Shown here: piece after piece, positions 17,093 to 26,275 of the stretch
Numbering within the stretch: the stretch's first letter is position 1
Layout: each line of letters opens with the position of its first letter
Source of the DNA: a virus
Strand: one strand, 5' to 3'
IMG/VR virus record: IMGVR_UViG_3300046514_000687
Span: 1 to 64,000 of that record
DNA length: 64,000 bases
The notes under the pieces: generated by a model
Told to the model about the DNA's origin: nothing
What the model saw: the letters and a program-made list of their open reading frames with translations, nothing else
Database searches by the model: none
Translations under genes and position numbers: made by a program

Positions 17093-17643
17093 TGCCGCGG
17101 CTGACGGCCCGACACCGCGCGCCGGCGCTCGCGCCGCAGGCTGCCCTGCTGTCCGCTGCCCCGCCGCCGCCCAGTCTGCGCGACCTCGTGTACGGCGTGT
17201 TCGCCTCGTCCCCGCTGTTCTTAGACCAGCTCGCCCACGGCGTCGACTCTTTCCGCGGCAGCGACGCTAACCCGCAGCCGCTCGGGGACCAGGCCGACTG
17301 CCCCTGGGCCTACGTGGACCTGATGGACGAGGTGGCCGACGGCCTCAACCCGTACCTGCTCAACGGCGTGATCCGCCTGTGGGTGTACGACTACCCGCCG
17401 CGCGGGTTCGCCAAGATCATCCGCGCCCTGTCCTACGCCCAGCAGGTGCTCGCGGACTACATCGCCACCGTGGACGCCGGGCCCGACGTGGCCTACTTCG
17501 CCGACGATGGCACGGGCGCCTGCATCCTGAACCTCACCGAGACGGCCGCCATCAGCGGCCCCGCCGAGGACGTGACGCTGGGTCGCCTCCAGCGCTGGGC
17601 AAGCTGGCCCTACGGGAAGGCATACCAAGGAGTAGCAGCATGA
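17089..17643 (+). CDS. Tail-terminator-like protein, 184 residues
   Basis: The start ATG 17089 overlaps the previous stop (ATGA); a second ATG follows at 17092. Contains 'CPWAYVDLMDEVADGLNPYLLNGVIRLWVYDYPPRG'-type alternating beta/alpha sequence. Tail-terminator function is inferred from its place just before the tube region. The sequence is otherwise unfamiliar. Confidence 0.55.
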   Translation: MMPRLTARHRAPALAPQAALLSAAPPPPSLRDLVYGVFASSPLFLDQLAHGVDSFRGSDANPQPLGDQADCPWAYVDLMDEVADGLNPYLLNGVIRLWVYDYPPRGFAKIIRALSYAQQVLADYIATVDAGPDVAYFADDGTGACILNLTETAAISGPAEDVTLGRLQRWASWPYGKAYQGVAA

Positions 17644-17918
17644 GCGAACCCACGGTCTCTCCCGCGCCGACCGCGCCGCCGACCCCGAAGGCAAGCAGCG
17701 CTGCCCCGGTGTGGCGGACCATCCTCGACGGCCACACCGCCTGGCAGGAGCTGACGCGCGACCTGGACGTCGAGTATCGCCCGGACGGTCTCCGCATCGA
17801 GTACGTCGCGCCGGAGACGGCGCGGGCGCTCATGAGCATCCTGTACGGCACGATGCCGACGGCGCCGCGCGGCGGGCACCGCGCTAACGGCGAGCTGTCC
17901 GTCGGACTGGGAGGGTAA
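17640..17918 (+). CDS. Small tail-region protein, 92 residues
   Basis: The ATG overlaps the previous TGA and AAGGAG lies 9 bases upstream. A Pro/Ala-rich N-terminus of about 20 residues is followed by a folded part with 'TAWQELTRDLDVEYRPDGLRI'. Unknown role; it directly precedes the tube gene. Confidence 0.6.
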   Translation: MSEPTVSPAPTAPPTPKASSAAPVWRTILDGHTAWQELTRDLDVEYRPDGLRIEYVAPETARALMSILYGTMPTAPRGGHRANGELSVGLGG

Positions 17919-17922
17919 GTAT

Positions 17923-18714
17923 ATGGCCGCGACCGTCGTCTACAAACTGTTCGGCTGCAAGCGCGGCGTGATCTGGGTGCCGGCGACGGCCTGCGACGTG
18001 GCCACCGCCCAGGCAACCGGCGGCTCCGGGCTCGTCGTCGGCGTGGGGCAGGGGCTCGACTACGACGGCGCCTCGGTGATCCTGCCGCACAAGATCCAGG
18101 TCGGCACCGAGGTTCAGTACGTCACCGGACTCACCGCGCCCGACAACCTGGCCGTCGTCCGCGCCAAGGACTCCACGGTGCAGGCTGCCCACGCCACCGG
18201 CACCGCCGTGGTGAAACACATCGTGCCCGTCCTGATCCCGAAAACCAACGTTTTCGACGTTAACACGAACATCGTCACCATTCCCTTCACCGGCGACGGC
18301 GACATCGAGAACGTCTACGAGAGCAACGGCATTACCGGGACGCTCGGCACCAGCAAGTTCACGATGGACCTGCTGCGCTGGGTGGCCGGCATCACGCCGC
18401 AACTCACGGGCCTGTACTCCGACGAGACGAACCGCTCGTACCCCGAACTGGGGAACTACCCCGAGGTTCAGATCGATCTGGACTACAAGGCCATAAACGA
18501 GCTGACGAAGCAGCGCACGCGGCTCCGGATCACGATCTGGCAGGCCGACCTCCAGAAGCCGGTTGCCATCGGGAACGCTGGGAACAACACCGCTCAGGGC
18601 ACGAGTTTGCAGTGGTCCGCGGTGGCGACCACGACCGACCTCTTTGGCAACCAGCTCATCGGCGTGTCCGCGACGCCGGTCCACTACAGCTACTCCGAGC
18701 TAGTAGCAGCGTAG
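17923..18714 (+). CDS. Probable major tail (tube) protein
   Basis: 263 residues; the ATG follows GGGAGGG. Mostly beta strand with 'TGDGDIENVYESNGITGTLG', a pattern typical of tube proteins that polymerise round the tape measure. It sits immediately before the frameshifted chaperone and tape measure, the canonical siphovirus order. A hairpin follows, as after the capsid gene. Confidence 0.7.
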   Translation: MAATVVYKLFGCKRGVIWVPATACDVATAQATGGSGLVVGVGQGLDYDGASVILPHKIQVGTEVQYVTGLTAPDNLAVVRAKDSTVQAAHATGTAVVKHIVPVLIPKTNVFDVNTNIVTIPFTGDGDIENVYESNGITGTLGTSKFTMDLLRWVAGITPQLTGLYSDETNRSYPELGNYPEVQIDLDYKAINELTKQRTRLRITIWQADLQKPVAIGNAGNNTAQGTSLQWSAVATTTDLFGNQLIGVSATPVHYSYSELVAA

Positions 18715-18718
18715 TCGG

Positions 18719-18727
18719 TGCTATACT
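18719..18727 (+). promoter_or_regulatory. Extended -10 promoter candidate (TGCTATACT)
   Basis: TGCTATACT lies 4 bases after the tube gene stop, in a 119-base gap before the chaperone gene. It differs by one base from the element before the tRNA. Confidence 0.5.
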
Positions 18728-18741
18728 GGCTCTTGGCTGTG

Positions 18742-18781
18742 TGGGCGCGGGCGGGTCCGGTAGCCAGTCCGCCCGCGCCCA
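18742..18781 (+). terminator. Hairpin in the leader between tube and chaperone genes
   Basis: Perfect 13-bp stem TGGGCGCGGGCGG/CCGCCCGCGCCCA with a 14-base loop and no U-tract. It could end the tube transcript or lie in the leader of the 18719 promoter. Confidence 0.6.
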
Positions 18782-18833
18782 TGCTGGGGCCCCGAGAGAG
18801 GGGCATGCTTAGTCGCCTTCCTGAGGTGCGAGC

Positions 18834-19598
18834 ATGGCCCTGCCCTCGGCCCCAAACGGCATCGCGTCCCCGCGCGTCTGGACCGACGACGACTACGCCT
18901 TCCTCAACGAGCAGAACGGCGGCCCCGTCGAGGTCCCCTTCTTCGGGCCCGACCGCCCCCACGTCATCCTCGACTTCAGCGGCATCGACAACCTGATCCT
19001 CCAGCGCAAGATCGGCAACCCCCTGCTGCGCGCCTCTCAGGAGGTCGCCGAGCTGGCGGCTGCCCGGCGCCTGCGCGAGGCGCGTGAGACTGCCGATGCG
19101 CTAGCTCGCGCGGAGGAGGAGGGCGATGACGAGCCGGAGGACGACGAAGACGAGGACGGGGCCGCAACCCCCGCAGAGACCGCGCTGCTGCCCGCCGAGC
19201 CCGCGCTCGACGGCTGGGAGCAGAGCCGCCGGCTCGCTAGCTTCCACGACGAGGTCGGCAAGGCCATCTGGATCTTCCCGCCCTGGCAGCCGCTGGAGGA
19301 CGCCGTCACGAACGGGCGCCGGCGGGGCGCCGTGTCCGTCCTCAGCCTCACCATGGCCCAGCGCAACCGCCTGGTCGACGTGCTCTATCAGGGGGTCGAG
19401 GCGCTTGCTTCCTTTCGTGAGGAGCCCGTGGCTGCACCAGATCCACTGCATGGCGACGGACTACGGGAAGAGCCCGTCGGACTACCTGATCCCGAACGCG
19501 CCGAGACACCTGAAGTACTGGTTCGACCAGGCGGCGTGGATTCAGGCCGACGACATCCAGCTCGCGCGCCGCGAGGCGGCTCAGACCAGCCCGCCTAG
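18834..19598 (+). CDS. Tail assembly chaperone, unshifted form
   Basis: 254 residues if read without shifting. The N-terminal 190 residues are a folded domain ending in MAQRNRLVDVLYQGVEALASF, with an acidic Ala/Glu/Asp-rich insert (about 70-115). Beyond codon 194 this frame turns Pro/Glu-rich, without hydrophobic pattern, and simply runs to the next stop. Like lambda gpG it would bind the tape measure during tail assembly. It lies between tube and tape measure, where this gene is conserved. Confidence 0.75.
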   Translation: MALPSAPNGIASPRVWTDDDYAFLNEQNGGPVEVPFFGPDRPHVILDFSGIDNLILQRKIGNPLLRASQEVAELAAARRLREARETADALARAEEEGDDEPEDDEDEDGAATPAETALLPAEPALDGWEQSRRLASFHDEVGKAIWIFPPWQPLEDAVTNGRRRGAVSVLSLTMAQRNRLVDVLYQGVEALASFREEPVAAPDPLHGDGLREEPVGLPDPERAETPEVLVRPGGVDSGRRHPARAPRGGSDQPA

Positions 19599-19758
19599 CA
19601 CCGGCGCGACCGGCGAGGCCGGCGCGGGCGAGGTCTCCTTCTTCGGGCGCGGGCGCTGGGAGGATGCCGACGACGACGCAGATGACATCGCCGAGGACCT
19701 CCGGCGCTACCCCATCGGCGGCCCCGTCCAGAGCGTAGTCCACCACCTGGCGCAGTAA
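18834..19758 (+). CDS. Tail assembly chaperone, +1 frameshift fusion form
   Basis: The overlapping +1 frame continues with coding-like sequence (RSPWLHQIHCMATDYGKSPS, then DYLIPNAPRHLKYWFDQAAW) to 19758. A +1 slip at TCC TTT CGT joins codon 194 to GTG at 19417 and gives 307 residues. This would be the gpGT equivalent, in which the C-terminal extension recruits tube protein. The second frame has no convincing start of its own. Confidence 0.7.
19410..19418 (+). other. Probable programmed +1 frameshift site, TCC TTT CGT
   Basis: In frame with the chaperone start. tRNA-Phe on TTT can re-pair perfectly with TTC after moving one base forward. The same nine bases (UCC UUU CGU) are the influenza A PA-X +1 shift site. 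A second possible slip point, GGGGGTC, lies at 19391. Confidence 0.65.
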
Positions 19759-19776
19759 CGCGGCGGGGAGAGTCTG

Positions 19777-22700
19777 ATGGTCTTCGATGCCGGGCGCGTA
19801 GTCTTCTACGGCGACGCCGACCTCAGCGCGGTCGAGACGGCCGTCCAGAACATGGACGGCTACGCCAAGCAGCTCGACACTGCCTTCCAGAACATCGATC
19901 CCGTCCTCCCCCCCATCGACATCAGCCAGGTCGTCCAGAGCCTCGATACCGTCGAGACCACGATGGCGGACGCCTTCCGCGAGGCCGCCGTCGTCACCCC
20001 CAAGCTAGACCCCGCGCCGCTCACCACGGAGACTGACGAGGCCGTCGCCGAAGTCGGCAAGAAGATCGACGAGGTGCCCGACCTCAAGATCGGCGTGGAC
20101 AGCAGCCAGCTCGCTCAGGCCAGCGAGCTGATCACCAGCACGGTCGGCCAGGCCGTCGCCAGCGTCCCAGACATCCAGCTCCACATGGACGACAGCGCGG
20201 TGCTGTCCGACACCGCGCGCGTGCAGGCCGCCCTGGAGGCGGCGTTCGACACGCCCATCGTCATCGCCCCCACCTTCGACGGCGAGCAGGTGCTGACCGA
20301 CGCCGCGGCGCTGACGCAAACCCTGGACGGTGAGTGGACCGACCTGCCGCCGATCAAGCCGACCATCGACACGACCGAGGCGCTGCGCGGCGCGGCTGAC
20401 GCCAGCACCGAGCTGGTGCGCGAGTTCGAGCGCGACATCACCATTACGCCGAAGTTCCAGGGGCAGGAGGTCCTGACCGCCGCCGCGAACCTCAGCGAGG
20501 CCGTCACGGAGACATTGGGCGAAGAGCACCTGGTCGAGGTCAAGCTCGACAAGGAAGCTGCCACCGCGACCGTCGCTGCCAGCCGGAAGGTGGCGGACGA
20601 CGTCGATGCCTCCCTGGAGGACGTGCAGGACATCGTCGTGACCCTCGACGGCGCTCATGCGGTCGCCGAGGCCAGCGACACGTCGGCTGCGGTCAACGAC
20701 AAGCTCCAGGAGGGCGTCCACCCCATCGTCCCGGCGGTAGACAAGGCGCCGGCGGTGGCGGAGGCCGAGCGGGCCGCCGCCGAGATCAACACTAGCCTCC
20801 ACAAGATCAGCCCGATCCTGCCCCACCTCGACCTCAAGGAGATCCACGAGGGCCTGCAGAAGACCGAAGCCATCGCCAACTCCGTCACCGCGGCCATCTC
20901 CAAGATCAGCGGCGGCCGGATCAACATCGACGTGGCGCAGGTAGAGACCGCCGGCGACATCGTGAAGTCCGTCCTGAGCGGCATCACCACGGCCGCGGGG
21001 AGTACCGCCGCGGCCGTGGTGGCCTCTGGCGCCGTCATCGTGGGCGCCTTCCTGCTGATCCGGGAGAAGCTCGAAGAGCTGGGCGAGAAGTGGGAAACCA
21101 CGATGCGCCGCTTCAGCGTGGCGATGGGGGCCACCGGGGCGGAGCTGGAACACTTCCACGAGTCGCTCGTTAAGATCGCCCAGGTCACGGGCAAGGGTCC
21201 CGAGGAGATCGCCGGCGTACTCGGCCAGCTCGCGACCCGCCTCCCGGTTGCCAACGAGGAGCTGGAGAAGCTCACGATCAACGTCCTGAAGTTCGCCAAG
21301 GTGACGGGCCAGGACGCGACGGACGCGGCGGTCAAACTCAGCCAGATCATGACCGCGCTGCACGAGCCGACCGAGAACGCCGCGAAAGACATGGACACCC
21401 TCCTGCGCGTAACGCAGGACACCTTCATCCCCATCGCCCAGCTTGAGGACCAGATGAAGGGGCGGCTAGCTCCGACGCTGCACGCCCTCGGGCTGTCCTT
21501 CGAGGAGATCGCCGGCCTGATCGGCAACATGGCGAAGCAGGGCGACGCCGGCCGCCTGGCACTCTCGGCCTTCAACCGGGTCCTCACCGAGGCGCGGGCC
21601 GCCGGCGAGGCGCCCACGGAGGCCTTCAAGCGGATCGTCCAGCAGCTCCAGGATGTCGGCGACGAGAGCACTTCGCTGGCCCAGCACCTCCAGAAGGAGC
21701 TGGGGCCGTCCTACACCTACCTGGCCAGCCTGGTGAAGAACGGCGCTATCCAGTTCGACGAGTCGAGCGGCACGATCAAGACCAGCAGCGACACGGTCGT
21801 CGACGCAGCCGGCCGCATCAAGTCTGGCTCCGACGTGCTCCAGGCGTCGCTGAACAAGCTGGGCGCCCAGTTCATCGGACTCGGCGAGCAGGTCGCGAAG
21901 TCTGCCGACGGCATGAAGCGGCAGTTCGCCTCGGGCATCGACAACGTCACCGCCGCGCTCTCGGGGTTCATCGCCTTCCTGGAGGCCGCCGACCGCCGCC
22001 TGAAGCAGATGGACGCGGAGAACGAGGAGCGCCGGAAGCAGCGCCAGAAGGACATCGACGCGGCCGGCGGCGTGCTGCCCTTCCTGACCGGTGGGCAGCC
22101 GGCCGCGCCCCCCGCCGCGCCGGCTGCCGCGGAAGGCGAGGCTGGACCATCGACCGCGGCCGCAGACGCCGCGGTGGCGGGCTCCGAGAAGGTGACGGCC
22201 GCTGCCAAGGAGCAGTCCGCGGCGCTTAACAAAGTTGGCACTGAGGCGAAGGGAGCTGCGGCCGCCTACGTGGACCTGGAGCAGGAGGCCAGCCGCGTCG
22301 CTACCGCGCTAAAGAACGTGAAGCCGGGCGAGGGGGCCGCAGAGCAGATCCAGGCGCTGCTGGAGCAGCAGAAGGCCCTGAAGGAGTACGGCGCCGCGCT
22401 CGACGCTCTACCGCCGCACCTGCGCGCGGTCGTCGAGGCGCAGATGCTCCAGGCCGCCGCCGACAAGGACGCGGCGATCAACGCCACCAAGCTCGCGGAG
22501 GCCGCGGCGAAGGCGCGCGACGCCTCCATCGCCAAAACGGGTGCAGCCAACGCGGAGTCCGAGAAGCTCACCGAGCTGGCGGGAAAGTACGCCGACGATG
22601 CCAAGCAGCTACAAGCCCTAGCCGAGGAAGAGCGCTCCCACATCCGGGCCACGACCGACTTCAGCAAGGCTACCGACGACAACATCAAGCTGGCCCTCCG

Positions 22701-25185
22701 GCAGGCGCAGGCCCTTCGCGACGAGAGGGCCGCCCGCGGCGAGGATACGGCCTCTGTCGACGAGGCCATCGCCGAGATGCAGCACGAGCTGACGGCGCGG
22801 CTCCAGAGCGCCACGGCCGCCGAGAAGAACAAGGAGGCCCTCCGCATCCTGGCGGCGGCGCGCGGCGAGAGCACGGCCGCTTCCGATGCCGACGCTGCGG
22901 CTTCCGCTAAAGACGCTGAGGCCACGAATCAGGCCGCCACGGCCGCCGAGAAGCAGGCTGCCGCCGAAGCCGGGCGCGCGGGGGCGATGGATGCCTCCTC
23001 CCAGCAGGCCGCCCGGCTGGGCGCCGAGAACGAGAAGTACGGCAGTGTGATCAGCGGCCTATCCCCGCTGCTCAGCCTCGCCGAGGCCGCCCAGCTCAAG
23101 CTGCTCCAGCAGCAGAAGGAGGCCGGCCCGGTCCTGGACTTCCTCCAGGAGAAGTTCGGCATCACCGCCGAGCAGGCCGAGAAGTACCGCGCCCGCATCG
23201 AGGCCGGCGGCGAGGACGGCAAGCGCGCCGCTGAGCAGATGCTTGCCCTGGGCAAGGGTATCGAGTCAATCAACTTCGCCAGTGCTGACGCCGACGCCAC
23301 CAAGTTCTTCGAGGTGCTGATCAGCGGCATGGATGCCGGCACCCGCAACCAGTACGAGTTCATCAAGCGCACCGAGGGCGCCGACGCGGCCCTCCAGGCG
23401 CTGGTGGCTAACGGCGTGCCGGGCGCGGAGAAGCTCACTAAGGCCATCGGCGGTACTAAGGACCAGATGAAGGAGGCCACGGACCAGGCCGAGGCCTACG
23501 CCAAGGGGCTCGCGGGCTTCCAGCACGACGAGATGGTGAGCAACGCCAAGAAGGCGTTCGACGCGCTCACCGCCGGCTGGACCGGCGCCGATCTGGCCCA
23601 GGCCAAGGCCACCGCCGGCACGCTGGGCTACATCGACGCAGTGCGGTCCATGGCTGACAGCGCGCCGGGCGGGTTCGCCCAGGTCGAGGCCGCGATCAAC
23701 GGCGACACGGCCGCCCTGAAGGCGCTGGAGCTACAGGCGGCGCGTACCAAGGCAGCGTTGGACTCGGCAGCTACTTACAAGGCCACCGGCATCATCACGC
23801 CCGCGCCCGCCGAGCTGCCTGATGCGACGAAGATCCGGGATGAGGCGTTCGCCAAGGCCGATGAGGGGCTCGCCGACCTGAGCCAGAAGACCGACATGGC
23901 GCTGGCCCACGCCGCCGCAGAGTACGCCGACCAGCTCGCCCAGTTCGCCGAGCGCGCGTCGGAGATCAAGGCCACCCTGCAGGAGGCACAGCAGAAGGCC
24001 GCGGAAGCCAGCGCCGACAGCCAGCAAAAGCTCTCCGAGGATCTGGCGAAGGCCGGCGCGTCCTGGGAGGACTCGCTCGCCAAGTACCAGAAGGGCGTCA
24101 AGGAGGCCTGGCGGACCTATAACGAGGCTGTCACCCAAGCGAAGGAGACCCTGAGCGACTCCGAGACCTCTATCGGGAAGACGTTCGACAAGTCGATGGA
24201 GGACATCACCAAGTCCGAGAAGCAGGCCCTTGAGCAGAACATCAAGGCCCACGAGCAGATCGCCAAGCAGCTCAACGCCTCGCTCGCCTCGGCCCTGAAG
24301 CAGCAGTCCGACGCCCAGCAGGCGTTCAACGACCAGCAGAACGCGCTGCTCAACTCGGCCTCCATTGCTGCTGAGAACGCGCGCATCGCCAGCTACGGCT
24401 TCACCGACAGCCAGTCCATCGCCAGCAACAAGCGCGCTGCCGAGATCCAGGCGGCCGGCACCGCGGGGCTCCAGCAAGTGGCCAGCGCCCAGTCGCTGAA
24501 TAAGGCGATGGCCGCAAGCCAGAAGGCCGCCGCCGACGCCCAAACCGCCGCCGCCGACGCGAGCGCCGCCGCAGATAAGGCCTACCAAGACAAGATCGAG
24601 GAGCTGGCAAAGAAGCGCGACGAGGCCGCCAAGAAGGCTCAGGAAGACCTCCAGAAGGCGCGCGAGAAGTACGAGAAGACCGTCGCCAAGGCCACGGCCG
24701 ACCGCGACCGTAAGCTAGAAGACCTGTCTAACGAGCTGGATAAGGCGGCCAAGAAACTGAAGCAGGCGCAGGACGAAGCCTACAAGAATGCGGCTAAGCG
24801 CGAGAAGAAGATCGCCGAAGACCTCCTGAAGGCCCAGCAGAAGTACCAGAAGGACATGGAGAAGCTGGACCGCGATAAGGAGAAGGCGGCCACGAAGTAC
24901 CAGGACCACATCGACGACATCCGCCGCGAGGATGCCAAGCAGCGGCGCAAGTTCATGAACGACAAGGAGAAGGCCCAGAAGGAGTTCGACCGCGCCGTGA
25001 AGCTGCTGAACGAGGGGCTGGGCATGAAGGTGGACAAGGTCCGCACGGTCATCGAGGAGGCCAAGAACAAGTTCGGCAACACCCAGACGTTCCAGATGAC
25101 TGGGCTGAACATCCAGGAGACGAACATCGACTTCCTCCACTTTGCCCACGCGGAGCTGGATAAGGCGATGGCGACGGCGGGGTAG
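19777..25185 (+). CDS. Tape measure protein
   Basis: 1802 residues; the ATG follows GGGGAGAG. N-terminal about 370 residues contain loosely repeated units of roughly 35-45 residues with 'PxxD' and Ala-rich helices. About 400-430 is a hydrophobic segment (AAAVVASGAVIVGAFLLI), followed by a globular TP901-type tape-measure core (TGKGPEEIAGVLGQLATRLP ... LGLSFEEIAGLIGNMAKQG). The remainder is nearly continuous Ala/Lys/Glu/Gln coiled coil. At about 1.5 angstrom per residue the length suggests a tail near 270 nm (rule-of-thumb inference). Position after the frameshifted chaperone confirms the call. Confidence 0.93.
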   Translation: MVFDAGRVVFYGDADLSAVETAVQNMDGYAKQLDTAFQNIDPVLPPIDISQVVQSLDTVETTMADAFREAAVVTPKLDPAPLTTETDEAVAEVGKKIDEVPDLKIGVDSSQLAQASELITSTVGQAVASVPDIQLHMDDSAVLSDTARVQAALEAAFDTPIVIAPTFDGEQVLTDAAALTQTLDGEWTDLPPIKPTIDTTEALRGAADASTELVREFERDITITPKFQGQEVLTAAANLSEAVTETLGEEHLVEVKLDKEAATATVAASRKVADDVDASLEDVQDIVVTLDGAHAVAEASDTSAAVNDKLQEGVHPIVPAVDKAPAVAEAERAAAEINTSLHKISPILPHLDLKEIHEGLQKTEAIANSVTAAISKISGGRINIDVAQVETAGDIVKSVLSGITTAAGSTAAAVVASGAVIVGAFLLIREKLEELGEKWETTMRRFSVAMGATGAELEHFHESLVKIAQVTGKGPEEIAGVLGQLATRLPVANEELEKLTINVLKFAKVTGQDATDAAVKLSQIMTALHEPTENAAKDMDTLLRVTQDTFIPIAQLEDQMKGRLAPTLHALGLSFEEIAGLIGNMAKQGDAGRLALSAFNRVLTEARAAGEAPTEAFKRIVQQLQDVGDESTSLAQHLQKELGPSYTYLASLVKNGAIQFDESSGTIKTSSDTVVDAAGRIKSGSDVLQASLNKLGAQFIGLGEQVAKSADGMKRQFASGIDNVTAALSGFIAFLEAADRRLKQMDAENEERRKQRQKDIDAAGGVLPFLTGGQPAAPPAAPAAAEGEAGPSTAAADAAVAGSEKVTAAAKEQSAALNKVGTEAKGAAAAYVDLEQEASRVATALKNVKPGEGAAEQIQALLEQQKALKEYGAALDALPPHLRAVVEAQMLQAAADKDAAINATKLAEAAAKARDASIAKTGAANAESEKLTELAGKYADDAKQLQALAEEERSHIRATTDFSKATDDNIKLALRQAQALRDERAARGEDTASVDEAIAEMQHELTARLQSATAAEKNKEALRILAAARGESTAASDADAAASAKDAEATNQAATAAEKQAAAEAGRAGAMDASSQQAARLGAENEKYGSVISGLSPLLSLAEAAQLKLLQQQKEAGPVLDFLQEKFGITAEQAEKYRARIEAGGEDGKRAAEQMLALGKGIESINFASADADATKFFEVLISGMDAGTRNQYEFIKRTEGADAALQALVANGVPGAEKLTKAIGGTKDQMKEATDQAEAYAKGLAGFQHDEMVSNAKKAFDALTAGWTGADLAQAKATAGTLGYIDAVRSMADSAPGGFAQVEAAINGDTAALKALELQAARTKAALDSAATYKATGIITPAPAELPDATKIRDEAFAKADEGLADLSQKTDMALAHAAAEYADQLAQFAERASEIKATLQEAQQKAAEASADSQQKLSEDLAKAGASWEDSLAKYQKGVKEAWRTYNEAVTQAKETLSDSETSIGKTFDKSMEDITKSEKQALEQNIKAHEQIAKQLNASLASALKQQSDAQQAFNDQQNALLNSASIAAENARIASYGFTDSQSIASNKRAAEIQAAGTAGLQQVASAQSLNKAMAASQKAAADAQTAAADASAAADKAYQDKIEELAKKRDEAAKKAQEDLQKAREKYEKTVAKATADRDRKLEDLSNELDKAAKKLKQAQDEAYKNAAKREKKIAEDLLKAQQKYQKDMEKLDRDKEKAATKYQDHIDDIRREDAKQRRKFMNDKEKAQKEFDRAVKLLNEGLGMKVDKVRTVIEEAKNKFGNTQTFQMTGLNIQETNIDFLHFAHAELDKAMATAG

Positions 25186-25188
25186 ACG

Positions 25189-26274
25189 ATGCCGACGATC
25201 AGCAAGCGCAAGGCCTGGGAGTTCACCAGCACCACTCTCATCGAGGGCGTCCCGGCCTATGCCTTCAGCGTGGACGTGCCCAGCAGTCATGCCTGGACCC
25301 GCAATGTCCAGAGCCGCGTGGCGCAGGACCCCTGCGGTGGGCCGCCCACGATCATCGAGCGGGCCGACAGCCCGATGCCCCTGCGCGTCATCACGGTGCC
25401 CTTCCGCATCCCCGGCCCGAACAACAGCGACGGCCAGCTCGGCAAGGTCCGCAACGCCATCTGGTTCGGCGGCGCCTACAAGGTCAAGAACCCGCGCGAG
25501 ACGCTGTACGCCCAGTTCGACCCGACGAGCTGGACGGAGGAGGATACGGGCGTCGCCTGGACGATTACCGTGGCCCTCCACGAGATCCCCGACCCCACCA
25601 TCCCGCTGCCGCCCCTGCCGCCGGTGGGGACCGGCGTGCCCCCCGGCGTGGTGCTCAGCCAGCTGATGGTCCGCCCCAGCCGCGCCGCTCATGACGCCTA
25701 CGACGCCGTCGCCAGCGTGGACGTGGTCGTGCAGTTCCAGGGGCTGGCGGGGTTCACCGCGGATGACTTTGTGGGCCTGTTCCCCGTGGGCACGGCCGGC
25801 TCGACGACCGCCGACAGTGTGGGGTGGATTACCACCGGCAACATCGACGTGGGGACTGCCGCGATTCATCAGAACGACGCGCTGCCCGAGGGCGACTACG
25901 AGGTGCGCGTAAGCTACGGGGCCGGTCCGACGATTCTGGTCGGCCCGACGATCCCGATCAAGCTGACGGGCCTCTACAGTTACACGAATGCCCGCACGGC
26001 CGGCCCGAGCGGCTACGCCAACGTGCCGGTGGGCGGGGCCGTCGGGTTCTCGTGGTGGTCCACCGACGAGGAGGCCGCCACGGACCCCGTGGACGGCGCC
26101 GGCCTGACCAACCAGGACTACGCCCACGCCTTCTGGTCGCACGCCATCGACACGCCCGCCAACCTCAGCGGCACGGAGTACTTCACCGTCGACTCGCGCG
26201 GCACCTACAAGGCCGTCCTGCACCGGGCCAGCGGCGCCGAGGTACTCGCGCCGGTCGCGCTGACAGTGTACTGA
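25189..26274 (+). CDS. Minor tail / distal-tail-like protein, 361 residues
   Basis: Starts 3 bases after the tape measure stop. The N-terminal part (about 1-135) has 'PLRVITVPFRIPGP' and strands typical of distal tail components. A Pro-rich hinge (IPLPPLPPVGTGVPPG) leads to about 200 residues with two Ig-like beta regions that could be surface-exposed. Assignment comes from order and fold impression. Confidence 0.6.
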   Translation: MPTISKRKAWEFTSTTLIEGVPAYAFSVDVPSSHAWTRNVQSRVAQDPCGGPPTIIERADSPMPLRVITVPFRIPGPNNSDGQLGKVRNAIWFGGAYKVKNPRETLYAQFDPTSWTEEDTGVAWTITVALHEIPDPTIPLPPLPPVGTGVPPGVVLSQLMVRPSRAAHDAYDAVASVDVVVQFQGLAGFTADDFVGLFPVGTAGSTTADSVGWITTGNIDVGTAAIHQNDALPEGDYEVRVSYGAGPTILVGPTIPIKLTGLYSYTNARTAGPSGYANVPVGGAVGFSWWSTDEEAATDPVDGAGLTNQDYAHAFWSHAIDTPANLSGTEYFTVDSRGTYKAVLHRASGAEVLAPVALTVY

Positions 26275-26275
26275 C

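Noticed and set aside
19126-19758. Separate gene starting at 19126 in the second chaperone frame
   Set aside because: Its first 90 residues are a Thr/Arg/Pro-rich shadow of the first frame; only the part after the shift site looks like protein.
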